Part shown: positions 1 through 8,044 of the stretch, one piece after another
How positions within the stretch are numbered: position 1 is the stretch's first letter
Layout: each line of letters opens with the position of its first letter
Assembly: GCA_017557665.1 (NCBI GenBank)
Contig: JAFYYI010000034.1
Coordinates: 186,001 to 250,000 of the forward strand
Length of the DNA: 64,000 nucleotides
Origin: Muribaculaceae bacterium
Lineage (GTDB): Bacteria; Bacteroidota; Bacteroidia; Bacteroidales; Muribaculaceae
Reading direction: 5' to 3'
Made by a program: the position numbers and the translations under genes
Notes under the pieces: model-generated
What the model saw: the letters and a program-made list of their open reading frames with translations, nothing else
Database searches by the model: none
Told to the model about the DNA's origin: nothing

Positions 1-298
1 GGGTGAGATGCATCTCACGCCACTTGTCGTAGTCACGCCCCGACTTCACTCCGCACCAGTCGGTTGCGCGAGCCAAGTCGCGGTTGGTGAGGTTGAGCGT
101 GAAAGCCATGTTTCGCTCGATGATGCCATGGCTGTGGCGCTCGGGTCTGATGGAAACATAACACAGAGCCGGATCGCTGCAGATAGTACCCGTCCAGGCC
201 GCCGTAAAGACGTTGTACTCGTCGGGCGACGCCCCGCAACTGACCAGCAGCGCGGGCAGCGGGTATATCATGGTTCCAGGTCTCCAGTTCTGTTTCAT
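1..298 (-). CDS. Flavin reductase family protein (3' part cut by window edge)
   Basis: The first 99 codons are visible, read leftward from ATG at 298; the rest lies outside the window. The blocks WRPGTMIYPLPA, CYVSIRPERHSHGII and ATDWCGVKSGRDYDKW are typical of the flavin reductase/flavoredoxin family, split-barrel proteins that bind FMN and either reduce it with NAD(P)H or pass electrons from it. The longer plus-strand frame over the same bases has no family resemblance. A TAnnTTTG box lies 23 bases upstream of the ATG, so the gene is transcribed divergently from the kinase gene at 474. The exact substrate cannot be told from this fragment. Confidence 0.85.
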   Translation of the reverse strand, partial: MKQNWRPGTMIYPLPALLVSCGASPDEYNVFTAAWTGTICSDPALCYVSIRPERHSHGIIERNMAFTLNLTNRDLARATDWCGVKSGRDYDKWREMHLT

Positions 299-320
299 GC
301 TCCAATCTTCATTCAAGTTG

Positions 321-328
321 CAAAAGTA
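321..328 (-). promoter_or_regulatory. Promoter -7 box for the flavin reductase gene
   Basis: On the minus strand these bases read TACTTTTG, a perfect match to the Bacteroidota TAnnTTTG element, followed by C. It lies about 20 bases before the start codon at 298. I see no clear -33 TTTG at the usual 19-21 base distance. Confidence 0.65.
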
Positions 329-433
329 GGCATTTTTTCGGTAACACAGGCGATTTTCCGGAAAATTTTCAGCGGTCAATTAGTTGTTAATAACTTTCTT
401 ATTAAGGATGATGGAGAAGGAGAGTAAAAAGCT

Positions 434-441
434 TAAATTTG
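434..441 (+). promoter_or_regulatory. Promoter -7 box for the deoxynucleoside kinase pair
   Basis: TAAATTTG followed by C matches TAnnTTTG. It lies 32 bases before the GTG start at 474. No clear -33 element is visible. It probably drives both kinase genes, because no box is seen between them. Confidence 0.6.
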
Positions 442-473
442 CAGTTTGTAAAACAACTATTATTCTCTGAACC

Positions 474-1100
474 GTGCACATCGTCATAGCAGGAAATATC
501 GGTAGCGGTAAATCAACCTTGGCGGAGCTTCTCGCGAAGCATTATGGCTGGGAGCCCTTCATGGAACCAGTGGTTGACAACCCCTATTTGAGCGACTATT
601 ACAAGGACATCGAGCGCTGGTCGTTTGCGCTTGAGGTGTTCTTTCTCAAACAACGTTTCAAGGACATCCTTGGCATCAATGCCAGCGATAAGACCATCAT
701 CCAGGACCGCAGCATCTTTGAAGGCGTGTATATCTTCGCGGCCAACAACCACGACATGGGCAACATGGACGACCGCGACTTTGAGACCTACATGGAGCTG
801 TTCGAGCAGATGATGACGATTGTGAGGATGCCCGACCTGATGATTTATCTGCGTTCCAGCGTGGCTCACCTGGTGGACAACATCCACAAGCGCGGCCGCG
901 ACTATGAGCAGACGATGCCACTGAAGTACCTGTCGAACCTTAACGAGCGTTATGAGGAGTTCGTGATGAAGACCTACAAGGGGCGCAAACTCGTCATTGA
1001 CGTTGACGACTTGGACTACAAGAACCGTCCCGAAGACTTTGCTGCCATTGTAGACAAAATTGATGCGACGATGTTCGGCATCTTCGGGCCGCTGGACTAA
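474..1100 (+). CDS. Deoxynucleoside kinase, first of a tandem pair
   Basis: A 208-residue cytosolic enzyme of the dCK/dGK/dAK family, which phosphorylates deoxynucleosides with ATP for dNTP salvage. The P-loop GNIGSGKS is at residues 7-14, the catalytic-type EP pair at 31-32, the DRS motif at 78-80 and the arginine-rich lid RGRDYEQTM near 140-148. Length is normal for bacterial members. The start is GTG at 474, which places the Met-His-Ile-Val strand directly before the P-loop. The next gene is a paralogue of nearly equal length, 119 bases downstream. The base specificity (dA, dG, dC) cannot be assigned from sequence alone. Confidence 0.9.
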   Translation: MHIVIAGNIGSGKSTLAELLAKHYGWEPFMEPVVDNPYLSDYYKDIERWSFALEVFFLKQRFKDILGINASDKTIIQDRSIFEGVYIFAANNHDMGNMDDRDFETYMELFEQMMTIVRMPDLMIYLRSSVAHLVDNIHKRGRDYEQTMPLKYLSNLNERYEEFVMKTYKGRKLVIDVDDLDYKNRPEDFAAIVDKIDATMFGIFGPLD

Positions 1101-1102
1101 AC

Positions 1103-1184
1103 AGTTAATAGTTAATAGTTAATAGTGAACAGTTAATAGTTGGTCAACGACAAAAAACTAGAAACTAGGGACTAGGGACTAGAA
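1103..1184 (+). repeat. Two short heptad arrays between the kinase genes
   Basis: From 1103 to 1144 there are six 7-base units (AGTTAAT three times, then AGTGAAC, AGTTAAT, AGTTGGT). From 1157 to 1184 there are four more (ACTAGAA, ACTAGGG, ACTAGGG, ACTAGAA). In TAG-anchored phase most units are TAGnnnn. Similar heptads occur at 13527-13554, 13601-13628 and 28894-28914. They fill the spacer between the two kinase genes and end 35 bases before the second start codon. Confidence 0.8.
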
Positions 1185-1219
1185 ACCAAAGAACTAAAAA
1201 CTTAAAACTAAATATAGAT

Positions 1220-1852
1220 ATGCATATCGCAGTAGCAGGAAACATCGGCAGCGGCAAGACTACCTTGACCAAGCTGCTCGCCAAGCATTATGGCTGGAGC
1301 CCCCGGTTTGAGCCGGTGGACAATAATCCCTATCTGGAAGACTTCTATGCCGACATGTCGCGCTGGTCTTTTAACCTGCAAATTTACTTCCTGAACAAGC
1401 GTTTCAAGGAAGTGGTGGAAATTTCCCAGAGCGACATCGACATCATCCAGGACCGCACCATCTATGAGGACGCGTGCATCTTCGCCCCCAACCTTCACGG
1501 TCAGGGCCTGATGAGTGACCGCGACTTCAACAACTACAAGGACCTGTTCGAGCTGATGATGTCGCTGGTGAAGATGCCCGACCTGATGATTTACATCCGC
1601 TCCACCATCCCCAACCTGGTGCAACAGATTCAAAAGCGCGGTCGTGACTACGAGCAGACGATGCGCCTGGACTATCTGGAAGGCCTGAACAAACGTTACG
1701 AAGATTGGATTGCTAACTATAAGGGCAATCTGGTTGTCATCAACGGTGATGAGGTGAAGTTTGGCGACAACCCTGAAGACTTCCAGCAGGTGTGCGACAA
1801 GATTGACACCAACCTGTACGGCATCTTCTCTCCCTTCAACCAGCAGCGTTGA
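1220..1852 (+). CDS. Deoxynucleoside kinase, second of a tandem pair
   Basis: A 210-residue paralogue of the preceding gene. The P-loop GNIGSGKT is at 7-14, EP at 31-32, DRT at 78-80, and the RGRDYEQTM lid is identical to that of its neighbour. The two proteins align almost without gaps. In lactobacilli such tandem genes encode a dAK/dGK heterodimer with split specificity; a similar arrangement is possible here but is inference. The start is ATG at 1220; a TTG or ribosome-binding site is not evident. No promoter box lies in the spacer, so co-transcription with the first kinase is likely. Confidence 0.9.
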   Translation: MHIAVAGNIGSGKTTLTKLLAKHYGWSPRFEPVDNNPYLEDFYADMSRWSFNLQIYFLNKRFKEVVEISQSDIDIIQDRTIYEDACIFAPNLHGQGLMSDRDFNNYKDLFELMMSLVKMPDLMIYIRSTIPNLVQQIQKRGRDYEQTMRLDYLEGLNKRYEDWIANYKGNLVVINGDEVKFGDNPEDFQQVCDKIDTNLYGIFSPFNQQR

Positions 1853-1966
1853 GTGGAACCTGAGGTACGTTGAGGAGACTCTTTACAAGCCACAGGCTTT
1901 CAATACACTGACATGTCTATCCCCCGGGAAGAAAGGGGAGGATTTTTCTGAGAGCTTTTTTTGTGT

Positions 1967-1974
1967 TACCTTTG
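1967..1974 (+). promoter_or_regulatory. Promoter -7 box very close to a start codon
   Basis: TACCTTTG followed by C matches TAnnTTTG. The nearest in-frame start giving a proper signal peptide, GTG at 1979, begins only 4 bases after the box, so the message would be leaderless or nearly so unless ATG at 2009 is used. Confidence 0.55.
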
Positions 1975-1978
1975 CAGC

Positions 1979-2524
1979 GTGAATTGCAAGGGAATCATCA
2001 TTATCGTAATGGCGTTGCTGAGCGTTGTCATGCCGGCAACGGCACAGGTGTGCGTTGACTATCACAATGAGGACGGTTCACGCTACGTGTGTTCCCAACA
2101 GGAGGTGATGTATGACGACTTCTTCCATACCGCCCGTTTCGCTGTCTCGGCGACAGCCAATTCCAGCGGCCTGGTGACCTTCACGCTCGAAGTGACGTTT
2201 GATGAGGGGATGCTGCACGTATCCAAAGGTGACAGCCTGACGCTGGTGCTGCGTGGTGGCGACCGCATCATTCTCACGACCGACCGTGATGTCACTCGTG
2301 CCGACATCGTCAAGCGACACTATCTCACCTACAATGATTATTATGTGACCTGCCACTACCCGTTGAGCACCTACGACATCCAACGCATCACCCGCAACCG
2401 TGTGACCAAATTCTCGGCCCAGACCGACCGTTTCACCTTTGACCGCAAACTCGACAAGTTTCAGGATCGTTTCAGGCGACAGTTCACTGCGGTATACGGC
2501 TATCTGATGGGCGGCACAAATTAA
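1979..2524 (+). CDS. Small secreted protein of unknown function
   Basis: I do not recognise the family. With the GTG start at 1979 the protein has 181 residues and a clear signal peptide: hydrophobic IIIIVMALLSVVM, then a PATAQ cleavage region near residue 24. The mature part is hydrophilic with alternating strands, ending in a basic stretch rich in Lys, Arg and Phe before YGYLMGG. There is no lipobox. An upstream TTG at 1961 overlaps the promoter box and is unlikely; ATG at 2009 would leave a shortened signal. The gene stands alone between the kinases and a convergent peptidase gene. Confidence 0.7.
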   Translation: MNCKGIIIIVMALLSVVMPATAQVCVDYHNEDGSRYVCSQQEVMYDDFFHTARFAVSATANSSGLVTFTLEVTFDEGMLHVSKGDSLTLVLRGGDRIILTTDRDVTRADIVKRHYLTYNDYYVTCHYPLSTYDIQRITRNRVTKFSAQTDRFTFDRKLDKFQDRFRRQFTAVYGYLMGGTN

Positions 2525-2545
2525 AAACGATAACGATAAAAACAA

Positions 2546-2574
2546 GACGGCCAGGACTGAATGCCCTGGTCGTC
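2546..2574. terminator. Bidirectional hairpin between convergent genes
   Basis: Arms 2546-2555 and 2565-2574 form a 10-bp stem with one G-U pair and a 9-base loop. It lies between the stop of the secreted protein (2524) and the stop of the peptidase (2599). The U tract is weak on both sides. Confidence 0.6.
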
Positions 2575-2598
2575 TCTGTTATTTCTTGTTGTGAAGTA

Positions 2599-3639
2599 TT
2601 ATCTCACGCGGAGTACCTTGCCCTCCTCAACATGGTCGCCTGACAGACCATTGAGTTTCTTGAGCTGAGCTACAGACATGTTGTTGTCGGCAGCAATCTT
2701 GGTCAAGTTGTCACCCTTGCGCACCTTGTAGGTCGAGCGGCTGCTCTTGCGGCTCTCCTTGGTAGAGGTGCGGTTGGTGCTGGCGACAGTCTGCTCCTTC
2801 TTGGCAGTGGTCTTGGTGCTGGAAGCAGTAGTCTTAGTGGCCTTAGCCTCGGAGGATTTCTCGTTGGCCTTCTTGGTTGAAGAATAGCGCTGGTTGGGAG
2901 AATAGTCACGAGCCTTGGTGTAGGTGCTCTTTGAGAAAGTGTAAGTGTCGGTGTGGGTGCAACGGTGAGCGAAGTCAAAAATGGCCTCGGGGTTGATTGC
3001 ATAACCCATGTAGCGGGTCTCGAAGTGCAGGTGGGGACCCGTACTGCGACCGGTGTTACCACTCAGTGCGATGGGCTGACCTGCCTTGACATACTGGTCG
3101 GGCTTAACAAGGAAACGTGAAAGGTGACCATAGACGGTCTCCAAACCGTTCTCATGACGCACGATCACATAGAAACCGTAACCACCGCGCTCATAACGGG
3201 TGAGACGCACGCGACCGGAGAAAGCCGAGTAGACGGTGTCACCGATGGCTGCACGCAGGTCAACGCCCTTGTGGGTGCGACCGAACTTGGGACGGTAACC
3301 GTAGGAGGAGGTAACGAAATTGCCCTTTACAGGCATTCTGTAATGACGCACGTCAAGCACCTTGGTGTTAGGCACGTTGGCATCCTTATAGCAATTGACG
3401 AGCTGGCTGTCCCAACCCTCGGTGTAGATATCGGGTTCGGGCTCACACTCCTCATAGAGGTTGGCGGCATACTTTTGAGTTTCCTGGACACGAATCTGGT
3501 CCTTTACTCGACTCTGCTTGGCCAGCAAGTTATTATGACGGTTGCTGTAATTGGAGGCCGATTGCATATTCTGGGCCGAAATGCCAAGCGCAAAAAGGGT
3601 CATCGCCGTCAAGGCGACATAAAATCTTTTTATACTCAT
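2599..3639 (-). CDS. M23 peptidase with C-terminal LysM domain
   Basis: A 346-residue exported peptidoglycan endopeptidase. Residues 1-23 are a signal peptide ending SAQ. The lysostaphin-type M23 domain spans about 100-225 with zinc ligands His123 and Asp127 (THKGVD) and His205 (HLHF), plus His172 in VYGHL. A Ser/Thr/Lys-rich linker covers about 235-298. One LysM peptidoglycan-binding domain ends the protein (YKVRKGDNL...). The M23 plus LysM order is typical of cell-separation or wall-remodelling enzymes. The active-site residues are complete, so it is probably an active enzyme, not a degenerate activator. It has its own promoter box at 3681-3688. Confidence 0.92.
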   Translation of the reverse strand: MSIKRFYVALTAMTLFALGISAQNMQSASNYSNRHNNLLAKQSRVKDQIRVQETQKYAANLYEECEPEPDIYTEGWDSQLVNCYKDANVPNTKVLDVRHYRMPVKGNFVTSSYGYRPKFGRTHKGVDLRAAIGDTVYSAFSGRVRLTRYERGGYGFYVIVRHENGLETVYGHLSRFLVKPDQYVKAGQPIALSGNTGRSTGPHLHFETRYMGYAINPEAIFDFAHRCTHTDTYTFSKSTYTKARDYSPNQRYSSTKKANEKSSEAKATKTTASSTKTTAKKEQTVASTNRTSTKESRKSSRSTYKVRKGDNLTKIAADNNMSVAQLKKLNGLSGDHVEEGKVLRVR

Positions 3640-3680
3640 TATAAAGCTAATTTTCTAAGTCATTTGTTTTTAAGAACGGC

Positions 3681-3688
3681 CAAAATTA
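3681..3688 (-). promoter_or_regulatory. Promoter -7 box for the M23 peptidase gene
   Basis: Minus-strand TAATTTTG matches TAnnTTTG and lies about 41 bases before the start at 3639. The surrounding 3640-3857 spacer is AT-rich and holds nothing else I can support. Confidence 0.6.
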
Positions 3689-3857
3689 CTCATTTATTTT
3701 GTAAGAGAAGGCATTTGGTGTGCTAAAAAGTGTAAAGTTTGGTTTCGTTCTCTAAACAGGGCAAGACAAGTATCTGGTTTTCAGCAAAATAAAAAATTCA
3801 CAAATGCAAACAGTTTCAAATCCGAAATTAGTAGTCTTGCTATGGTTTTCCATCAGT

Positions 3858-5957
3858 CTATGAGATGAGACCCCAGTTGGTCTGTTTGTCATAAATATCC
3901 CTCATATGCAGGTCAAGTTTATGGCCCCAGGGTGTTTCCAACTTGGGATCGTCACGCAGGAAATCCTCGGCAGCGTTGCGTGCCATCTGGATAATCTGGC
4001 CGTCCTGGGCAAGGCTGGCAATGTGCAGGTTGAAGGCAATGCCGCTCTGCTGGGTCCCCTCCATGTCGCCAGGTCCACGCAGTTTCATGTCCTCCTCGGC
4101 AACGACAAAGCCATCGTTGGTCTGCGTCATCACCTGCAGGCGATGGCGCGTGTCACGGCCCAAGTCGCTGCGTGCCATGAGGATGCAATAGCTCTGATCG
4201 GCGCCACGCCCTACCCTGCCTCGCAGCTGATGAAGCTGTGAAAGGCCGAATCGCTCGGCGTCCTCGATGACCATGACCGAGGCATTGGGGACGTTCACGC
4301 CCACCTCGATGACGGTGGTAGCCACAAGAATCTGTGCTTTGCCCGAAGCGAAGAGCATCATCTGGTGGTCCTTCTCGGCAGGCTTCATGCGACCGTGCAC
4401 CATGGCCACATTATACTGGTGGAACACATCTTTCACCTGCTCGAAGCCCTGTTCCAGGGCATGCAGGTCAAGCTTCTCGTTCTCCTCGATGAGGGGATAA
4501 ACGATGTATGCTTGGCGTCCCTCTCGCAGCTGCGACCCAACGAACTGGTACATTTTGAAACGGTCAGGCTCGTGCCTCAAGACCGTGGTGACAGGCTTGC
4601 GTCCCGGCGGCAGCTCGTCGATGATCGACACGTCGAGGTCGCCATAGACAGTCATGGCCAACGTTCTGGGGATGGGAGTGGCGGTCATCACCAGCACATG
4701 AGGGGGCGCCACCCGGTTCTTGTGCCACAGGCGCGCACGCTGGGCGACACCAAAGCGGTGCTGCTCGTCGATGATGGCCAGTCCCAGGTTGTGGAACTGT
4801 ACCGTGTCCTCGATGAGGGCATGGGTGCCGATGAGAATCTGCAACTCGCCGCTCATGAGAGCCTCGTGTATGGCGGTGCGCTCTCGTTTGCGCGTGGAGC
4901 CGGTCAACAAGGCCACCTTCACGCCCAGCCCATCGGCCAGGGGTTTGATGGTCTCGAGATGTTGACCAGCCAGAATTTCGGTAGGCGCCATGATGCAGGA
5001 CTGGTAGCCGTTGTCTAGCGCTATCAAGGCCGTCATGAAGGCCACAATCGTCTTGCCGCTGCCCACATCGCCCTGCAGCAGACGGTTCATCTGCTTGCCG
5101 CTGCCCATGTCATGGCGCATCTCGCGGATGACTCGCTTTTGCGCCCCGGTAAGCGGAAACTGCAGGAAGTTGTGGTAGAAGTTGTTGAAGTAGTAACCCA
5201 CATGGGCAAAAGTATGACCCACCAATCGGCGGCTGCTACCTTTAATATAATGTAGGATATTAAGTTCCAGAAAGAACAACTCCTCAAACTTGAGCCTGAA
5301 CTGGGCCCGCTGCAACGCCTGCGGATCGGCGGGCAGATGAATGTTGCGCAAGGCCTCGGCCAGCGGCATGAGGTGATAGCGCTGCATCAATTCAGGCGGC
5401 AAGGTCTCAGGAATGTGCTGCACCGCAGGCGTGTTCAGGACATTGACCACGAGTTTGTGAATCGCCCTGGAAGTGAACGAGCGGTTGCGCAGCACTTCGG
5501 TAAGGTTATAGACGCCCTGCAAGCCCTGTGGAACAGTCTCGCTGCTGGCGAGGTCAATCTCGGGATGCACAATGTTCAGATGGTTATTGAACATTGACGG
5601 CTTACCGAAGAGGATATATTGCGTATTGGTGTTATAGGTCTTCTGGATTGAAGCGACACGATTGAACCAGACCACCTCGATGGTTCCGGTGCCATCGGTG
5701 AACAAGGCCTGCAATCGGCGTTTGCGTCCCTCACCTGCCGTGGTGAAGGTGAGGAAGCGGCCCTTGAGTTGTACCATGGCCTCATCGCCCCGCAAGTCGT
5801 TCACGTGGTTGATGACACTGCGGTCGATGTAACGGAAGGGGAAATAATACAACAGGTCATAATAGGTGCTGATGCCCAGCTCCTTCCTGAGCAGTTCGGC
5901 ACGCTTGGGTCCCACGCCGTGCAAGTACTGTATGTCGGTGTGGCGCAGGTCAGGCAT
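3858..5957 (-). CDS. recG: ATP-dependent DNA helicase RecG
   Basis: A 699-residue superfamily 2 helicase that reverses stalled forks and processes branched recombination intermediates. The N-terminal wedge/OB region begins with the helix-hairpin-helix-like YLHGVGPKRA and DLLYYFPFRYIDRS blocks. Walker A GDVGSGKT is near 296-303 and the Walker B DEQH box is at 397-400, followed by RFGVAQR. MTATPIPRTLA (motif III) and RGRVGRG (motif VI) are also present. Length is normal for the family. The start overlaps the end of ispD by 8 bases, so the two are translationally coupled. Confidence 0.96.
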   Translation of the reverse strand: MPDLRHTDIQYLHGVGPKRAELLRKELGISTYYDLLYYFPFRYIDRSVINHVNDLRGDEAMVQLKGRFLTFTTAGEGRKRRLQALFTDGTGTIEVVWFNRVASIQKTYNTNTQYILFGKPSMFNNHLNIVHPEIDLASSETVPQGLQGVYNLTEVLRNRSFTSRAIHKLVVNVLNTPAVQHIPETLPPELMQRYHLMPLAEALRNIHLPADPQALQRAQFRLKFEELFFLELNILHYIKGSSRRLVGHTFAHVGYYFNNFYHNFLQFPLTGAQKRVIREMRHDMGSGKQMNRLLQGDVGSGKTIVAFMTALIALDNGYQSCIMAPTEILAGQHLETIKPLADGLGVKVALLTGSTRKRERTAIHEALMSGELQILIGTHALIEDTVQFHNLGLAIIDEQHRFGVAQRARLWHKNRVAPPHVLVMTATPIPRTLAMTVYGDLDVSIIDELPPGRKPVTTVLRHEPDRFKMYQFVGSQLREGRQAYIVYPLIEENEKLDLHALEQGFEQVKDVFHQYNVAMVHGRMKPAEKDHQMMLFASGKAQILVATTVIEVGVNVPNASVMVIEDAERFGLSQLHQLRGRVGRGADQSYCILMARSDLGRDTRHRLQVMTQTNDGFVVAEEDMKLRGPGDMEGTQQSGIAFNLHIASLAQDGQIIQMARNAAEDFLRDDPKLETPWGHKLDLHMRDIYDKQTNWGLIS

Positions 5958-6636
5958 TGTTCTTCAGCAGATATTCGGCCAAGGCCAAGTCCATGGGACG
6001 GGTGATCTTCAGGTTACGCGTGTCGCCCTCAACAAGCGAGATGGGGTGATTGAGTCGCTCAACGACCGAAGCATCGTCAGTAAACGTCGGTTGATAAGGC
6101 GATGAGTATGCGTCAATCAGCAGACGGGCAGCAAAGGCCTGGGGGGTCTGCACAGCACGCAACGATGAGCGGTCCAAGGCATGGCTGATGTCCCCCGTGA
6201 CTTGACGCACCGAGTCGTTGAGCGCGACAACGGGTATGGCGGCGCCAGTCTGGCGAGCAGCCGCAATCGTGCGGTCGATGAGCTCGGCCGTAACCAAGGG
6301 GCGCACGCCATCATGGACGGCGATAATATCCACATCAGTCATGACGCCAATGCTGTTGAGCGCGTTCTTCACGCTGTGCCAGCGCGTCTCGCCTCCCGGG
6401 ACCACACGATGAGGCACTGTGAAGCCATAGCGGTCACACAGGTCGTGCCACAACGCCATCTGCCCCTCGGGCAAAGTGACAATCACATCAAAGGCAACGT
6501 CACTGTTTTCTCCGAAAGCCTGAATGGTGCGCATCAAGATGGGCCTGCCACCCAATTCCAGGAATTGCTTGGGCATCTCGGCCCCAAAGCGCGTGCCGCT
6601 GCCGCCAGCCACTATGATTGCTATCGTTCTCATCAT
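5950..6636 (-). CDS. ispD: 2-C-methyl-D-erythritol 4-phosphate cytidylyltransferase IspD
   Basis: A 228-residue cytosolic enzyme that joins CTP and methylerythritol 4-phosphate to give CDP-ME in the MEP isoprenoid pathway. The nucleotide-binding N-terminus IVAGGSGTRFGAEMPKQFL and the HDGVRPLV block carry the conserved Gly-rich, Lys and Asp residues of the family. It is first in a two-gene unit with recG (8-base overlap) and has a promoter box at 6657-6664. ATG at 6636 and 6633 are both possible starts. Confidence 0.95.
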   Translation of the reverse strand: MMRTIAIIVAGGSGTRFGAEMPKQFLELGGRPILMRTIQAFGENSDVAFDVIVTLPEGQMALWHDLCDRYGFTVPHRVVPGGETRWHSVKNALNSIGVMTDVDIIAVHDGVRPLVTAELIDRTIAAARQTGAAIPVVALNDSVRQVTGDISHALDRSSLRAVQTPQAFAARLLIDAYSSPYQPTFTDDASVVERLNHPISLVEGDTRNLKITRPMDLALAEYLLKNNA

Positions 6637-6656
6637 GCCTTATTGTTTTGGTCATG

Positions 6657-6664
6657 CAAAGTTA
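6657..6664 (-). promoter_or_regulatory. Promoter -7 box for ispD-recG
   Basis: Minus-strand TAACTTTG followed by C, 20 bases before the ispD start. A perfect TAnnTTTG match; no strict -33 element is seen. Confidence 0.62.
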
Positions 6665-6758
6665 ATCAAAAAAACAACGAGTTGCGCACCGTAGCCGCAA
6701 TTTTATGGGCCAGAGTGCGCAACTATTATCTTTATAAGGGTCGATGTGAACCGGCCGA

Positions 6759-7607
6759 TCAGTTTTTCAGGATTTTCTTTCCATCCTTTACGATGATGCC
6801 ACGGGTGTCATCGGTAGCCATGATGCCATCCAGGCGATAGGCCTGACCATCAACAGGTGACACTTGCATCACTTCGTTAATGCACAAAGCTTGGCCGGTC
6901 TTCTCCAGGTACTCGGCCTGAGCCCTTGCCATCTGCTCACGGAACTCTGCGCTACCGTGCAGTGCCGAGTAGCCGATGCTGGCTGCCACACGGCTTGCAT
7001 CCACATCACTCTGCCAATGTGCACCCACAATCACGCGGCTCTCGCCATACATCCAGCCACGGGCAAAGATGGTGTCGGCGGCAGCGGGATTAACCTCGGC
7101 GAGCAGCAGGGCAGCAGTCCAACCGCGCATGGTGTGACCCGAAGGATAAGAGCCTTCGCCAGCCAGTTCAGCCTCCTCGTCGGTGAGCATCTTGTCCTGG
7201 AAACGCTCGAAGGGGCGCTGACGGTGATAGAAGGCCTTGGGCTCGACACGCATGGCGTCGGTCGTGGTGAGACTGGTCACCATGAGTTTCCAGATTTCGG
7301 GCGTTCCCTCTGGACTGATTACCAAACCAAAAGGTACAGAAAACTCTCCCACCAAGGCCTCGTAAGACCACACAGCATCACGCTTAGCGATCTCGGCACG
7401 CTCCGGGTCAAGGCGTTGCTGCTTTCCCCAGGCATAACGCATCATGTCGTTGGCAAACTCAGGGCTGTCAAATGCCGGAGGTGCTGGCAGGCACTTTATC
7501 AGGTTGGGCAACTGATCAACAGTGAAATAGGGCTGCACCTCAATCTGTGCATTCATAGTCATGACCCCCATGATGAAGGCCATTGCAATTACAAAACACT
7601 TCTTCAT
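6759..7607 (-). CDS. Class A acid phosphatase (PAP2/PhoN type), secreted
   Basis: A 282-residue exported phosphatase of the vanadium-haloperoxidase/PAP2 fold. The start at 7607 gives a signal peptide ending MNAQ; the upstream in-frame region covers the promoter. All three PAP2 signatures are intact: KAFYHRQRP (124-132), GSYPSGHT (152-159) and SRVIVGAHWQSDVD (190-203), with catalytic histidines 158 and 197. The last 30 residues (YRLDG... then GIIVKDGKKILKN) resemble a shortened Bacteroidota C-terminal sorting-type tail more than part of the phosphatase. The likely role is periplasmic or surface phosphomonoester hydrolysis. It is monocistronic. Confidence 0.9.
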   Translation of the reverse strand: MKKCFVIAMAFIMGVMTMNAQIEVQPYFTVDQLPNLIKCLPAPPAFDSPEFANDMMRYAWGKQQRLDPERAEIAKRDAVWSYEALVGEFSVPFGLVISPEGTPEIWKLMVTSLTTTDAMRVEPKAFYHRQRPFERFQDKMLTDEEAELAGEGSYPSGHTMRGWTAALLLAEVNPAAADTIFARGWMYGESRVIVGAHWQSDVDASRVAASIGYSALHGSAEFREQMARAQAEYLEKTGQALCINEVMQVSPVDGQAYRLDGIMATDDTRGIIVKDGKKILKN

Positions 7608-7649
7608 AACAAATATGAATATTATTAAAACAATTATCTTTTGACGCCG

Positions 7650-7679
7650 CAAAAGTAGTGAAAATCGTTGACAGGTCAA
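7650..7679 (-). promoter_or_regulatory. Bipartite Bacteroidota promoter for the acid phosphatase
   Basis: On the minus strand TTG (7677-7679), a 19-base spacer and TACTTTTG (7650-7657) fit the -33/-7 consensus. The start codon at 7607 lies 42 bases past the box. Confidence 0.75.
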
Positions 7680-8044
7680 CAATCCTGATGAAAAAACACA
7701 CCGCACCCAGTTCTTTCATACAACTGAATGCGACAGAATGAGCGTTCTCTAATGTCAACATTATTAGAAATTTAAAAAGGAACTTTAAGCCTCAGCTTAA
7801 AATTCCTTCTTAGGTTTCAAATAGGTAAAATTTCTAAGGTAAAAAAGATTGTTTCAGGTTTATGGCGCAAAATTAAGGTCAATTTTTGAATCGTGAAAAC
7901 AATTATTTTATGTTTTACAGCATATTTTTTGCGAGAGGCCTCTTTCACAGGGGATTTGACACCTTAAAAAAAGTGCGCAATCGTTTACATTTCAAAGCGA
8001 TAGCGACGTGCTTAACGGGTGTTAACAGATAGCGTTAAACAATC
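7680..8044. other. AT-rich gene-free stretch between lpxH and the phosphatase promoter
   Basis: No credible coding frame. It holds a strong minus-strand terminator at 7774-7806, about 240 bases past the lpxH stop. The rest is AT-rich with no repeat or box I can support. Confidence 0.6.
7774..7806 (-). terminator. Rho-independent terminator for sufT-lpxH
   Basis: Read on the minus strand, arms 7806-7795 and 7790-7779 pair over 12 bp with one G-U, with a 4-base loop TGAG, and are followed by TTTTT (7778-7774). It is one of the cleanest intrinsic terminators in the window. It lies about 240 bases beyond the lpxH stop, implying a long 3' UTR. Confidence 0.82.

Noticed and set aside
33..305. 90-codon minus frame opening at TTG
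   Set aside because: It is out of frame with the flavin reductase, whose motifs are clear in the next frame from ATG 298.
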